A DNA stretch of 64,000 nucleotides from an uncultured Collinsella sp. (GTDB lineage: Bacteria > Actinomycetota > Coriobacteriia > Coriobacteriales > Coriobacteriaceae): contig URBQ01000006.1 of NCBI GenBank assembly GCA_900546115.1, positions 8,508-72,507 of the forward strand, in the 5' to 3' direction. Under the pieces are notes generated by a model. That model did not search any database and was not told the origin of the DNA. It worked only from the letters and a program-made list of their open reading frames with translations. Numbering within the stretch: the first letter of the stretch is position 1; every line of letters begins with the position of its first letter. Below are positions 25,822-35,600 of the stretch, piece by piece. The position numbers were made by a program, and so were the translations under genes.

Positions 25822-27027
25822 ATGAGCGGGCTGATTATCGATAGCGAAGCCTGTATCGGCTGCGGTCGCTGCGTTCGCGCCTGCGCCTCGGGCGGCATTG
25901 TGGTGGAGGGTGAGCGCCCCAATCGCTGTGCCCGCGTAACCGACGGCTGTATCCTGTGCGGTGGGTGCGTCGACGCCTGCCCCGTCAACGCCATCTCGAT
26001 TGAGCGCGACGAGGCCGCCGGCGCGGCAGACCTTGACGCATATCGAGACATCTGGATCTTCGTGCAAACTGACAAGCACGATGCCGTGGCATCCGTGGCC
26101 TTCGAGCTCATGGGCAAGGGGCGCGAGCTTGCCGATGCCCGCGGCTGCCGTCTGGTGGCACTGGTCGGCATGAGCCCCGAGGGCTCACTCGGGGACCTGG
26201 AGCATCTGATTTGCGCCGGTGCGGACGAAGTTCTGGTCTGTCGTGACGAGCGCCTGCGTCAGAACGACGCGGAGGTCTACGCCCGCTTGATCTGCGATTT
26301 GGTAGCCGAGCGCAAGCCCGAGGCCATTCTGTACGGCGCGACCGCCTTTGGTCGCGAGCTGGCGCCCGGTGTGGCCGTGCGCTTGCAGACGGGCCTTACG
26401 GCCGATTGCACGGTGCTTTCTATGGATACGGAGACGGGCCTGCTGCAGCAGACGCGCCCGGCGTTTGGCGGCAACCTGATGGCCACCATTATCTGCCCCA
26501 ACCACCGTCCTCAGATGGCAACGGTGCGCCCCGGCATCTTTAAGGCGCCCGAGTTTGACTATAGCCGCTCCGGCACGATTACCCAGGTAGTGCTTGCGGA
26601 TGACGTTAAGGCCCGCGTCGAGATCTCGATTCCCGCCGAGGAGTGGGGACAGCAGGCCTCAATTGCCGATGCCGAGCGTCTGGTCGTGGTGGGCCGCGGC
26701 ATCGGCTCCAAGAAGAATCTGCCCCTGATGCGAAAGCTCGCCGATGCCCTGGGTGCCGAGCTTGGTTGCACGCGTCCCATTGTGGAGGCAGGCTGGTTGG
26801 AGTATCGCCACCAAATTGGCCAGACGGGTGTATCGGTCTCGCCCAAGCTCCTCGTGAGCATCGGTGTCTCGGGCGCTATCCAGCATCTCGCCGGCATCGG
26901 TGGGGCGGAGTGCATTGTCGCCATCAATGAGGACCCGGATGCCCCCATCTTCGGTGCCGCCCAGTACAAGGTCGTCGGCGATGCCGTTGAGATCGTTGAG
27001 GAACTGCTGGTTCAGCTCGAGTGCTAA
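25822..27027 (+). CDS. etfA: electron transfer flavoprotein, alpha subunit with ferredoxin domain
   Basis: A 401-residue EtfA fused to an N-terminal two-cluster ferredoxin module: CIGCGRCVRAC (about 10-20) and CILCGGCVDACPVNA (about 42-55). The Etf part has the alpha N-domain (AFGRELAPGVAVRLQTGLTA) and the C-terminal FAD site (SVSPKLLVSIGVSGAIQHL, VAINEDPDAPIF). The ferredoxin extension is the mark of LctC/CarE-like Etfs that bifurcate electrons with lactate or acyl-CoA dehydrogenases. Its ATG follows the etfB TAG directly. The stop overlaps the stop of the convergent HD gene. Confidence 0.92.
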   Translation: MSGLIIDSEACIGCGRCVRACASGGIVVEGERPNRCARVTDGCILCGGCVDACPVNAISIERDEAAGAADLDAYRDIWIFVQTDKHDAVASVAFELMGKGRELADARGCRLVALVGMSPEGSLGDLEHLICAGADEVLVCRDERLRQNDAEVYARLICDLVAERKPEAILYGATAFGRELAPGVAVRLQTGLTADCTVLSMDTETGLLQQTRPAFGGNLMATIICPNHRPQMATVRPGIFKAPEFDYSRSGTITQVVLADDVKARVEISIPAEEWGQQASIADAERLVVVGRGIGSKKNLPLMRKLADALGAELGCTRPIVEAGWLEYRHQIGQTGVSVSPKLLVSIGVSGAIQHLAGIGGAECIVAINEDPDAPIFGAAQYKVVGDAVEIVEELLVQLEC

Positions 27028-27836
27028 GCGCTTGCCAGCCAGTCGCGCAGCTCGTCCTTAAGGCGGCTCCAGGTTGCCTGCGCGGCGGGGTCGGTAAAGG
27101 GTCGCGTAATGCCAAAGGGCGCGTCGAGCAGGCGGTGGATATCGCCTTGCTCGCGCGCCAGTGCACGGCTTGCCGGATGGACGAGCTCAAACATAAAGCA
27201 GATGAGCCCCACCAGGTAGTCCGCCGGCTCGTTGCGCTCGTCACGCGCGACGCAGCGATGCTCGTCAAAGGCGGTAAGCGCCGGTGTCGAGAAGTGGCTG
27301 GCGAGAAACGTGTCCTCATCCACCTTGAGGATGGTGTCGACGGTGCTGTCGGCGATGGCGCGCATAATGTCGATCTTGTCGCCATCGCGCACGATCTCGC
27401 AGAAGCTCCGTGTACGGGTGTCGAGTTCCGTGGGCAGGCGAAAATCACTGTGGTGGGCGATGCTCGCGCGGATCAGTTCGTCCTCTGCCGGGTCATCGAT
27501 AAAGTCGCGGATGCTCGTTACGGCGGGTGCATCGGCGGGATTCTCGCCAAAGAGGACCTCGATGCCCAGCGCTGCATGGCTCATGCTCTCGGCGTCCTTA
27601 AAGGTGTCCCAGCTCCGCAACTGCTCAAAGCGGCCCATATCGTGTAGCAGGCCGCAAAGCCATGCCAGGTCAATATCTTCTGACGACCAGCCCTGCTCGC
27701 GCGCTACGGCATCGCATGCCTCGGCCACGTGGTACGTATGCTCGATTTTGAGCGCGATGCGTGGGTTGGTGGCGTCGTAGGCATCGGTGTAGCTTTTGAA
27801 GGCCGCGCGCGCCCGGTCTCGATCGATAGCTGTCAT
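27024..27836 (-). CDS. HD domain phosphohydrolase
   Basis: A 270-residue cytoplasmic HD-superfamily protein. The metal-binding set is H in KIEHTYHVAEAC, HD in CGLLHDMGRFEQ, a downstream SIAHHSDF, and the final D in VRDGDKIDIMR. It resembles stand-alone metal-dependent phosphohydrolases that cleave nucleotides, but the substrate is unknown. The stop (27024-27026) overlaps the etfA stop by three bases. It has no operon partner. Confidence 0.85.
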   Translation of the reverse strand: MTAIDRDRARAAFKSYTDAYDATNPRIALKIEHTYHVAEACDAVAREQGWSSEDIDLAWLCGLLHDMGRFEQLRSWDTFKDAESMSHAALGIEVLFGENPADAPAVTSIRDFIDDPAEDELIRASIAHHSDFRLPTELDTRTRSFCEIVRDGDKIDIMRAIADSTVDTILKVDEDTFLASHFSTPALTAFDEHRCVARDERNEPADYLVGLICFMFELVHPASRALAREQGDIHRLLDAPFGITRPFTDPAAQATWSRLKDELRDWLASA

Positions 27837-27962
27837 AATGACTTCCTAAAAAGTTGTGTCTTTCGATCCGGTGGCAATTGTAGGTGAACTTTATTGCCAC
27901 CGGTTGATATTTCTGCTGCGTTGCAAGGCGCGCTGCAGACGACTTACCAGAATGGGAGTGGC

Positions 27963-28655
27963 ATGGTCCTTAGGATCTTTAAAATCGTCTGGCCAGTGAT
28001 GCTTACCTATGTTGCAATAGGCGCGCCGTGCGGAATGATCATGGGGCAGACGGGAATGGAGCCCTGGATGGTCTTTGCTCTGAGCAGCACGTTTGTGACG
28101 GGCAGCGGCCAGTTTATGATCTGCAATCTTTGGCTGGCGGGCGTACCGGCACCTTCGATTATCGCGAGCGTCGCCGCCATCTCCTCGCGCTTCGCTCTTT
28201 ACTCGGCATCGATCGCACCCCATCTGACGGGTGCCTCGAAGCGTCAGACGCTGGCTGTTGCCGCGACACTTACCGAGGAGGCATATGGCATCTCGCTTGC
28301 CAAGTTGGTTGAAGGGGAGGATTGGGGCCCGCGCGAGTCCTTTGTGCTCAACGTGATCCTTATCGCAACATGGGGCGTATCGTGTACGACGGGCGCCATC
28401 GTCGGCGCCGTTGTCGATGTTCCCACCGCCATTGCAGCCTTTGTCTGCACCTCGCTCTTTATCTGCCTGCTCTTTTCGCAGCGGCTGTCGCGCGGCAACG
28501 TTGTCGCGGCGGTTTCGGGCGCGGTGTCCGTCGCCGTATGCAAGTTCTTGGGCCTCGTGAATATTGCCGTGCCGGCAAGCGTCGTGGTCGGCATTACCAT
28601 TGCGCTGGCGTGCGATGCTGTATTTGACGGAAGAGGTGCCCGCGATGCCCGTTAA
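27963..28655 (+). CDS. azlC: AzlC family branched-chain amino acid exporter subunit
   Basis: A 230-residue membrane protein with about five to six helices and the AzlC signatures GAPCGMIMGQTG, STFVTGSGQFM and EEAYGISLA. AzlC and AzlD together export branched-chain amino acids. I chose ATG 27963 behind GGGAG over the open TTG at 27894, as the family begins near IFKIVWPVM. It overlaps azlD by 11 bases. Confidence 0.85.
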   Translation: MVLRIFKIVWPVMLTYVAIGAPCGMIMGQTGMEPWMVFALSSTFVTGSGQFMICNLWLAGVPAPSIIASVAAISSRFALYSASIAPHLTGASKRQTLAVAATLTEEAYGISLAKLVEGEDWGPRESFVLNVILIATWGVSCTTGAIVGAVVDVPTAIAAFVCTSLFICLLFSQRLSRGNVVAAVSGAVSVAVCKFLGLVNIAVPASVVVGITIALACDAVFDGRGARDAR

Positions 28656-28968
28656 CGAGTTCTTGGTTCTGTGGCTGTCGTCGTGGGCTGCTATCGCGTT
28701 CTTTCGCATCGCGCCGGCGTTCGCCTTGCGCGGGCGGACCCTGTCGCCCCGTATTACCGAGGCCCTGGGCTATATCCCGCCCGCTGCCTTTGCCGCGCTG
28801 GTCGCCAACGACTTGGTGAGTCCCGGCGCGTTCGACGCGGGGCTCTGGCCTGCCTTGGTTCCCTGGATTGCGGCCGCCGGCGTCGTGGTCGTGGCGGTCA
28901 AGACAAAATCGATGCTGTGGTGCTGCGTCTCGGGCATCGTACTCTATATCGTCTTGAGCCTTATATAG
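28645..28968 (+). CDS. azlD: AzlD family transporter subunit
   Basis: A 107-residue protein with three to four membrane helices (VLWLSSWAAIAFFRIAPAF, ALGYIPPAAFAALVAND, and a hydrophobic C-terminus). This is the small AzlD partner of AzlC. ATG 28645 lies six bases after AAGAGGTG and inside the azlC 3' end, so the two are coupled. Its R-IAPAF element and the GYIPPAAF loop are typical. Confidence 0.85.
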   Translation: MPVNEFLVLWLSSWAAIAFFRIAPAFALRGRTLSPRITEALGYIPPAAFAALVANDLVSPGAFDAGLWPALVPWIAAAGVVVVAVKTKSMLWCCVSGIVLYIVLSLI

Positions 28969-29118
28969 GGGTGGCGTCGCGGGCGCCGAATCTCGTTCCA
29001 TCCCAACTTGTCGAGTTTTTCACCGAGCTGGTCTATTTCTTCTGGTACCATGGTCAAACTTTACTGTAGCAAAGCGTGACGTGGGCTTTTGTACCCCGTC
29101 AGCGGAAATGGGGGTTTC

Positions 29119-30141
29119 ATGGCACAGGAAGCAACCGCCAACGAGCAAAAGAAATTCAAGGTCCCGCGCATCCCGGGCGACATCATGATTTATCCGATGA
29201 TCGTCGGTCTTTTGCTCAACACCTTCTGCCCGCAGGTTTTTGAGATCGGCGGCTTCTTTACGGCTGCCTGCCGCGGTGGCTCCAATACCATCGTCGCCGC
29301 GATCCTGCTGTTTGTGGGCGCCGGCATCAGCTTTAAGTCCACGCCGGGTGCCATCAAGACCGGTATCGTCGTGCTGATCCCCAAGCTGGTCGTCGCAGCG
29401 GCTCTCGGCCTGGGCGTGGCATATTTCTTTAACGACAACTTCCTGGGTCTGAGCTCCGTGTCTATCATCGGCGGCATCACGTTTTGCAACATGGCGCTCT
29501 ATACGGGCATCATGGGCGAGTTCGGCGATGAGTCCGAGCAGGGCGCCGTCGGTATCCTGTTCTTTACGGCTGGCCCCGCCGTCACGATGATCATCCTCGG
29601 TGTTTCCGGCCTCGCCAACATTCCCATTGGCACCATTATCGGCTCCATCTTGCCACTCGTTATTGGCATGGTTCTGGGCAACCTGTTTCCGTTTATCAAG
29701 AACCTGCTGGTTCCCGGTGCCAATCCCGCGATTGCCGTCATCGGATTTCAGCTCGGTGCGTCCATGAGCCTGTCGAGCTTTATCACCGGCGGTATTTCCG
29801 GCATCTTGCTGGGCCTTGTCACGCTGTTTGTCGTCGGTCCCATCACCTTTGCGTTCGAGCGTCTGTGCGGCGGCAATGGCAAGGCCGCTGTGGCTTGCTC
29901 CACCATTGCCGGCACGGCTATGACCACACCGGTTGCCCTCGCCGAGGTCGCACCGCGTTACGCCGAGCTTGCGCCCACCGCGTACGCTCAGATCGCCACC
30001 GCCGTTATCATCACGGCGATCATGGCTCCGATTCTGACTGGCTGGGTCGACAAGAAGTTCTGCCAAGGCAAGGAGGATCTGTCGCCTGTCGGTGTCGAGG
30101 CCATCGAGGAGGCCGTCGCGACTGACATCGATGGCGAGTAG
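29119..30141 (+). CDS. kdgT: 2-keto-3-deoxygluconate permease
   Basis: A 340-residue permease with about ten helices. Family stretches include VPRIPGDIMIYPMIVGLL near the N-terminus, GGSNTIVAAILLFVGAGISF, and GTAMTTPVALAEVAP near the C-terminus. KdgT-type carriers import 2-keto-3-deoxygluconate from pectin or glucuronate breakdown with protons. ATG 29119 follows AATGGGGG. No KDG kinase or aldolase lies nearby, so the substrate rests on the family alone. Confidence 0.88.
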   Translation: MAQEATANEQKKFKVPRIPGDIMIYPMIVGLLLNTFCPQVFEIGGFFTAACRGGSNTIVAAILLFVGAGISFKSTPGAIKTGIVVLIPKLVVAAALGLGVAYFFNDNFLGLSSVSIIGGITFCNMALYTGIMGEFGDESEQGAVGILFFTAGPAVTMIILGVSGLANIPIGTIIGSILPLVIGMVLGNLFPFIKNLLVPGANPAIAVIGFQLGASMSLSSFITGGISGILLGLVTLFVVGPITFAFERLCGGNGKAAVACSTIAGTAMTTPVALAEVAPRYAELAPTAYAQIATAVIITAIMAPILTGWVDKKFCQGKEDLSPVGVEAIEEAVATDIDGE

Positions 30142-30190
30142 CAATCGATACCCATCAATGATGCCGGCGTGTGCAATTCGCGCCGTATGG

Positions 30191-30230
30191 GCGCCCGAAC
30201 AGAAACTGTTTTGCAGTGATGTTCGGGCGC
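30191..30230 (+). terminator. hairpin after kdgT (probable terminator)
   Basis: GCGCCCGAAC pairs perfectly with GTTCGGGCGC over a 20-base loop, followed by TCTGCTATTA. The T tract is weak. Confidence 0.55.
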
Positions 30231-30241
30231 TCTGCTATTAT

Positions 30242-30268
30242 CCCCTTTACCCCTGCGGAGTAAAGGGG
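30242..30268 (+). promoter_or_regulatory. hairpin upstream of the GGDEF gene
   Basis: CCCCTTTAC (30242-30250) pairs with GTAAAGGGG (30260-30268), followed by TGTTTA. It may be a second terminator for kdgT or a leader structure of the diguanylate cyclase. Confidence 0.45.
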
Positions 30269-30322
30269 TGTTTATTGCCCTGATTCGAATTGGGCGATTC
30301 TGACCACTTGGATATTGAAGGG

Positions 30323-31474
30323 ATGGCGCTAGTGGTTAAGGCACTCAAGATTGAGATATTCGTGCTATGCATGATTGTTCTTATCGGGCTTGCCGTACGA
30401 AGCCGTCGCTCCCTGTTCTCTAGCACCCAGCAGCTTTTGTTTAGCATGCTGGGCTACACGTCTGCTGCGTACATATTATTCGATATGATCTGGACGCTTT
30501 CGGACGGTGTGGACGGCACGTTGGGCATTGCTGCCAACTGGATTTCCAACGCGGTTTCGTTTTCGCTCTTTGCTATCGCGTGTCTCATTTGGTTTATCTA
30601 TTCCGAGACGGTGCAGGGTTCTCGCCTTTTGACCTCGCGCTATAGGGTGGTGCTTGTAGCGTTGCCTACGGCTCTGGTGGTCGTGCTGGCGTTTACCAGT
30701 TACTGGACGCACGCCCTGTTCTATATCGATTCGCAGGGCGTGTATCGTCGCGGCTTTGCCTATATGATCCAGCCCATCGTCAGCTACTGTTACGTTATAC
30801 ATACGTCCCTACATGCGTTTGTGCAATCTCGCAGGGTCGAGAGCCTGCAGACGAAGGCCATCTATCGAACCTTGGCATTTTTCGCCATTCCGGCCCTGGT
30901 GGGCGGTACCTTTCAGGTCGTATACTCGGTGCCCGGCCTTTGTGTCGGCATAATGATTAGCATGTTGCTGCTCTACATCATCTACCAGGAGCAGCTCATC
31001 TCGACCGACCCGTTGACTGGACTTAACAATCGCAACCGTTTTGAGACCTATATGCTGTCGCTCTTCTCAAATGTGGATCAGGCCGAAGATGTATATCTGC
31101 TTATGATGGACGCCGACGGCTTTAAGCAGATTAACGATCGCTATGGACATGTGGAGGGCGACCATGCTCTTCAGGTTGTTGCGACGGCGCTCAAGGATGT
31201 CTGTTCGCCGGCTGGTGGCTTTATCGCACGTTATGGTGGCGATGAGTTCGTGGTGCTCCAAAAGGCAGCGGCGGAACAGGACATCATGCGTCTGTGCGCG
31301 GCAATCAACGATGAACTCGCACGCGCCGAGGTGCCGTATCTGTTGCGGATGTCCATCGGCTATGCACGGGTCGGTGATGGTGTCGATACCTGGCAAGATT
31401 TGCTTCGCGCCGCCGACGCGGAGCTCTACCGCGTAAAGTACGAGAAGAAGAAAGCTGGCGTCCAGATACGCTAG
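30323..31474 (+). CDS. membrane-bound GGDEF diguanylate cyclase
   Basis: A protein of about 383 residues: six to seven N-terminal membrane helices (to about residue 220), then a GGDEF domain with TDPLTGLNNRNRF, DADGFKQINDRYGH and an intact ARYGGDEFVV active site. It should make cyclic di-GMP. No RxxD inhibitory site precedes the GGDEF motif, so product inhibition is unlikely. The start is uncertain: ATG 30323 abuts a GAAGGG purine run, GTG 30332 would have ideal spacing to it, and TTG 30290 opens the frame. Confidence 0.85.
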   Translation: MALVVKALKIEIFVLCMIVLIGLAVRSRRSLFSSTQQLLFSMLGYTSAAYILFDMIWTLSDGVDGTLGIAANWISNAVSFSLFAIACLIWFIYSETVQGSRLLTSRYRVVLVALPTALVVVLAFTSYWTHALFYIDSQGVYRRGFAYMIQPIVSYCYVIHTSLHAFVQSRRVESLQTKAIYRTLAFFAIPALVGGTFQVVYSVPGLCVGIMISMLLLYIIYQEQLISTDPLTGLNNRNRFETYMLSLFSNVDQAEDVYLLMMDADGFKQINDRYGHVEGDHALQVVATALKDVCSPAGGFIARYGGDEFVVLQKAAAEQDIMRLCAAINDELARAEVPYLLRMSIGYARVGDGVDTWQDLLRAADAELYRVKYEKKKAGVQIR

Positions 31475-31575
31475 AAATAGGGGCGCACGCTTGCGTGCAT
31501 GGTGGCCCTCGGCTCTCCGATGTATTCCATTAAACTAAAGTATGTGAATCCCCTCTGCTAAATAAGGGCAGTTCG

Positions 31576-32511
31576 CTAGGCCTTTTTAGGCCTGTTGACG
31601 ATGATGATGCCGCCGCAGACCAACAGCAGGGCAACTATAACGGTAACGGGGCTCGTGCCGGCGCCCTCGCCGAGCAGCAGCGCACTCAGCAGCACACCAA
31701 AGACGGGGTTCATAAACCCAAAGACCGAGACGCGGCTGACGGGGTTGACGGCAAGCAGGCGCGACCATAGCGAGTACGCGATGGCGGAGATGAGTGCCAT
31801 ATAGATAATGAGCGCGATGGCGGGGATGATCGCGGTGGGGGAGAGCGCGCCGCCCATCAAAAACCCGATGGCGGTGAGGACCAGGCCGCCGACCAAGAAC
31901 TGCCACCCGGCAAGCAAGACACCGTCGTGCTCGCGCGAGAAGATGCCGATCAGGCAGGTCGACAGGGCACCCGCGACGGTGGAGGCCAGGATAAAGCCCT
32001 CGCCGTCGAGCGTAAAGCCAAAGGTGCCGTCCGCGCCCGAAAGGTTGACGAGCGCGACGCCGGCAAAGCCCAGTACACAGCCGAGTACCTTGGCCGCATC
32101 GAGCTTTTCGGTGCGAAACGCCAGGGCGGCAAAGAGGATTGCGAGGAAGTTGGCGCTGGCCTCGATGATGGAGCTCGACATGGCACTGGCGCGCGAGAGT
32201 CCCAGGTAGAAAAAGAAGTACTGCCCGATAGTCTGGAAGAGTGACAGGATGCAGATGGGCTTGATATCGCGTACCTGTGGGACGAGCGGGCGGCGCTGAG
32301 CTGTGCTCATACCGACGATAACCAGGATGCCGGCAAGCGTGAAGCGCAAACCTGCAAAGAGTAGCTGCGAGGCGCTATCGTGCGCCGGGATCCCAAAGAG
32401 TGCGTAGCCGATCTTGATGCAGGGAAAGGCCGATCCCCAGAGTGCACAGCAAACAAGACAGCCCAGGATGAGTCCGGGCAGGGTGGCGAGATACGGCTTG
32501 CGGCTTTCCAT
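31576..32511 (-). CDS. EamA/DMT family transporter
   Basis: A 311-residue carrier with ten hydrophobic helices in two EamA repeats (GLILGCLVCCALWGSAFPCI and LASTVAGALSTCLIGIFS begin the halves). Members move metabolites or amino acids out of the cell; the substrate is not predictable. ATG 32511 follows AGGAAGGA, and the 14-codon upstream extension is rejected for lack of a ribosome site. It lies downstream of purL but is separated from it by a terminator. Confidence 0.85.
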   Translation of the reverse strand: MESRKPYLATLPGLILGCLVCCALWGSAFPCIKIGYALFGIPAHDSASQLLFAGLRFTLAGILVIVGMSTAQRRPLVPQVRDIKPICILSLFQTIGQYFFFYLGLSRASAMSSSIIEASANFLAILFAALAFRTEKLDAAKVLGCVLGFAGVALVNLSGADGTFGFTLDGEGFILASTVAGALSTCLIGIFSREHDGVLLAGWQFLVGGLVLTAIGFLMGGALSPTAIIPAIALIIYMALISAIAYSLWSRLLAVNPVSRVSVFGFMNPVFGVLLSALLLGEGAGTSPVTVIVALLLVCGGIIIVNRPKKA

Positions 32512-32535
32512 GATGTCCTTCCTACATGCGCGAAG

Positions 32536-32572
32536 CAAAAAAGAACCCGCCACCGGATGTGTCGGTGGCGGG
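32536..32572 (-). terminator. intrinsic terminator after purL
   Basis: On the minus strand CCCGCCACC pairs with GGTGGCGGG and is followed by TTCTTTTTTG. Confidence 0.85.
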
Positions 32573-32610
32573 TGTTGTTACCCGAGGGGATTGTACCCGA
32601 TGGGAAAGGC

Positions 32611-35600
32611 TTAGGCGAAGTAGGCTACGCCGCTCTCAAAGATCGGCATGAACTTGTCGCCGGGGACATGCTCGGGCACGTTGCGGTACAGGTTGTCGCC
32701 GCGACGCTCGGCATGGCCCATCTTGCCCAGGACGCGGCCGTCGGGGCTCGTGATGCCCTCGATGGCGAGTGCGGAGCCGTTGGGGTTGACGGAAAGGTCC
32801 ATGCTGGGCTTGCCGTCCTCGCCCACGTACTGCGTGGCGACCTGGCCGTTGGCGATCAGCTGGGCGAGCACCTCGTCGTTGGCGACAAAGCGGCCCTCGC
32901 CGTGGCTGATGGCGACGGTGTAGGGGTCGTCGAGGCTGCACTGCGACAGCCACGGGGACAGGTTGGACGAGATGCGGGTGCGCACCAGGCGGCTCTGATG
33001 GCGACCGATGGTGTTGAACGTCAGCGTGGGCGCATCGGGCGTGGCGTCGACGATGTCGCCGTAGGGTACCAGGCCGAGCTTGATCAGGGCCTGGAAGCCG
33101 TTGCAGATGCCCAGCATCAGGCCGTCGCGGGCCTTGAGCAGGTCGCGAACTGCCTCGGTGACCTCGGGAGCGCGGAAGAACGCCGTGATGAACTTGGCGG
33201 AGCCGTCGGGCTCGTCGCCGCCCGAGAAGCCGCCGGGGATCATGACGATCTGGCTTTGGCGGATGCGACGGGCAAGCTCGTGGGTGCTCTCGGCGACGGC
33301 CTCGGGCGTGAGGTTGTTGATCACGAAGGTGTCGGCCTCGGCACCGGCGGCGCGGAAGGCGCGGGCGCTGTCGTACTCGCAGTTGTTGCCGGGGAACACC
33401 GGGATAATCACGCGCGGGCGGGCGATCTTGGCGCCGCCGTACACGTGGATATCCTTGGCGCGGAAGTCGATGGTCTCGACCTCGGGGGTCTCGTCGGCGC
33501 TGCGGTAGGCAAAGACGCCCTCGATGCCGCTTTCCCAGGCCTCCTGGAGCTCGGAGAGCTCGATGACCTCGGAGCCGGTGTCGATGACATAGCCCTCGAC
33601 GGTGGTGCCCAGGGGCTCGACGACAACGCCGTCGGCGACCTCGGGCAGCTCGGCGTCATCGGCGAGCTCGACGATAAAGCCGCCGTAGAGCGGGGTGAAG
33701 AAGCTCTCCACGTCCACATCCTCGGCAAGCTCGATACCGATCTGGTTGCCGACGCACATCTTAAAGAGGCTCTCGGCGCCGCAGCCGTAGCCGGGCGTGG
33801 AGATGGCCAGGGCGTTGCCGGTAGCAGTGAGCGCCTCGACGGCGTCAAATGCGGCGAGCAGCTGCTGGGCATCGGGACGGTAGTCCTCGCCGTAGGTGGC
33901 GGGGGCGATGCGGACGACGCGGTGCGTCAGACCCTTGAACTCAGGGGAGACAGCGCGCGCCGCGCGGCCCACGGCCACAGCGAAGCTGATCAGGGTCGGC
34001 GGAACGTTGAGCTCGCCGGCCTCGTCCTCAAAGGAGCCGCTCATGGAGTCCTTGCCGCCGATGGCGCCGGCACCCAGATCGACCTGGGCCATAAGGGCAC
34101 CCAGGACGGCTGCCATGGGCTTGCCCCAACGCTCGGCCTCGGTGCGCAGGCGCTCGAAGTACTCCTGGAAGGAGAGGTAGGCGCGCTTGTGCTCAAAGCC
34201 GGCGGCAACGAGCTTGGCGATGGACTCGACCACGGACAGGTAGGCGCCCGCAAACTGGTCGGCCTCCATCAGATAGGGGTTGAAGCCCCATGCCATGGCG
34301 CTCGCCGTGGTGGTCTCGCCGTCCACGGGGAACTTGGCGACCATGGCCGAGCTTGGGGTGAGCTGCGTCTTGCCGCCAAAGGGCATGAGCACGGTCGCGG
34401 CGCCGATGGTGGAGTCGAAGCGCTCGGAAAGGCCCTTGTTGGAAGCGACGTTGAGGTCGGTGACGAGCGAGGTCATGCGCTCGGCGAGCGTGGTACCGGC
34501 CCAGCTGGGCTGCCACACACTGCGGGCGCAGACGTGGACGACCTGGTGCTTGGGCGCACCGTTGGAGTTGAGGAACTCGCGGGACAGATCGACGATGGCG
34601 ACGCCGTTCCAGGCCATGCGCATGCGCGGCTCGGCGGTAACCTCGGCGATAACGGTCGCCTCCAGGTTCTCCTCGGCGGCGTAGCCCATGAACTCCTCGA
34701 CGTCACCGTCGGCGACGGCGCAGGCCATGCGCTCCTGGGATTCAGAGATGGCGAGCTCGGTGCCGTCAAGACCGTCGTACTTTTTGGTCACGGTATCAAG
34801 GTCGACATACAGGCCGTCGGCAAGCTCGCCTACGGCGACCGAGACACCGCCAGCGCCAAAGTCGTTGCAGCGCTTGATCAGACGGCAGGCATCGCCGCGG
34901 CGGAACAGGCGCTGCAGCTTGCGCTCGACCGGGGCGTTGCCCTTCTGGACCTCGGCGCCCGATGTCTCGATGGACTCGGTGTTCTGGGTCTTGGAGGAGC
35001 CGGTGGCACCGCCGATGCCGTCACGGCCGGTGCGGCCGCCCAACAGGATGATCTTGTCGGTGGGGGCGGGGCACTCGCGACGCACGTGGTTTGCCGGGGT
35101 AGCGCCCACGACGGCGCCGACCTCCATGCGCTTGGCGACGTAGCCGGGGTGATAGAGTTCGTTGACCTGACCGGTGGCAAGGCCGATCTGGTTGCCGTAG
35201 CTGGAGTAGCCGGCGGCAGCAGTGGTCACGAGCTTACGCTGCGGCAGCTTGCCCTCGAGCGTCTCGGACACGGGGACGGTGGGGTCGCCGGCGCCGGTGA
35301 CACGCATGGCCTGGTACACGTAGCTGCGGCCCGACAGCGGGTCGCGGATGGCACCGCCCACGCAGGTGGCGGCACCGCCGAAGGGCTCGATCTCGGTCGG
35401 GTGGTTGTGGGTCTCGTTCTTAAAGAGGAACAGCCAGTCCTGGTCCTCGCCGTCGACATCGACCTTCACCTTGACGGTGCAGGCGTTAATCTCCTCGGAC
35501 TCGTCGACATCGGTCATGACGCCGGTCTTCTTGAGGTACTTGGCGCCGATGGTGCCCATGTCCATGAGGCAGACGGGCTTGGTGTCGCGACCGAGTTCGT

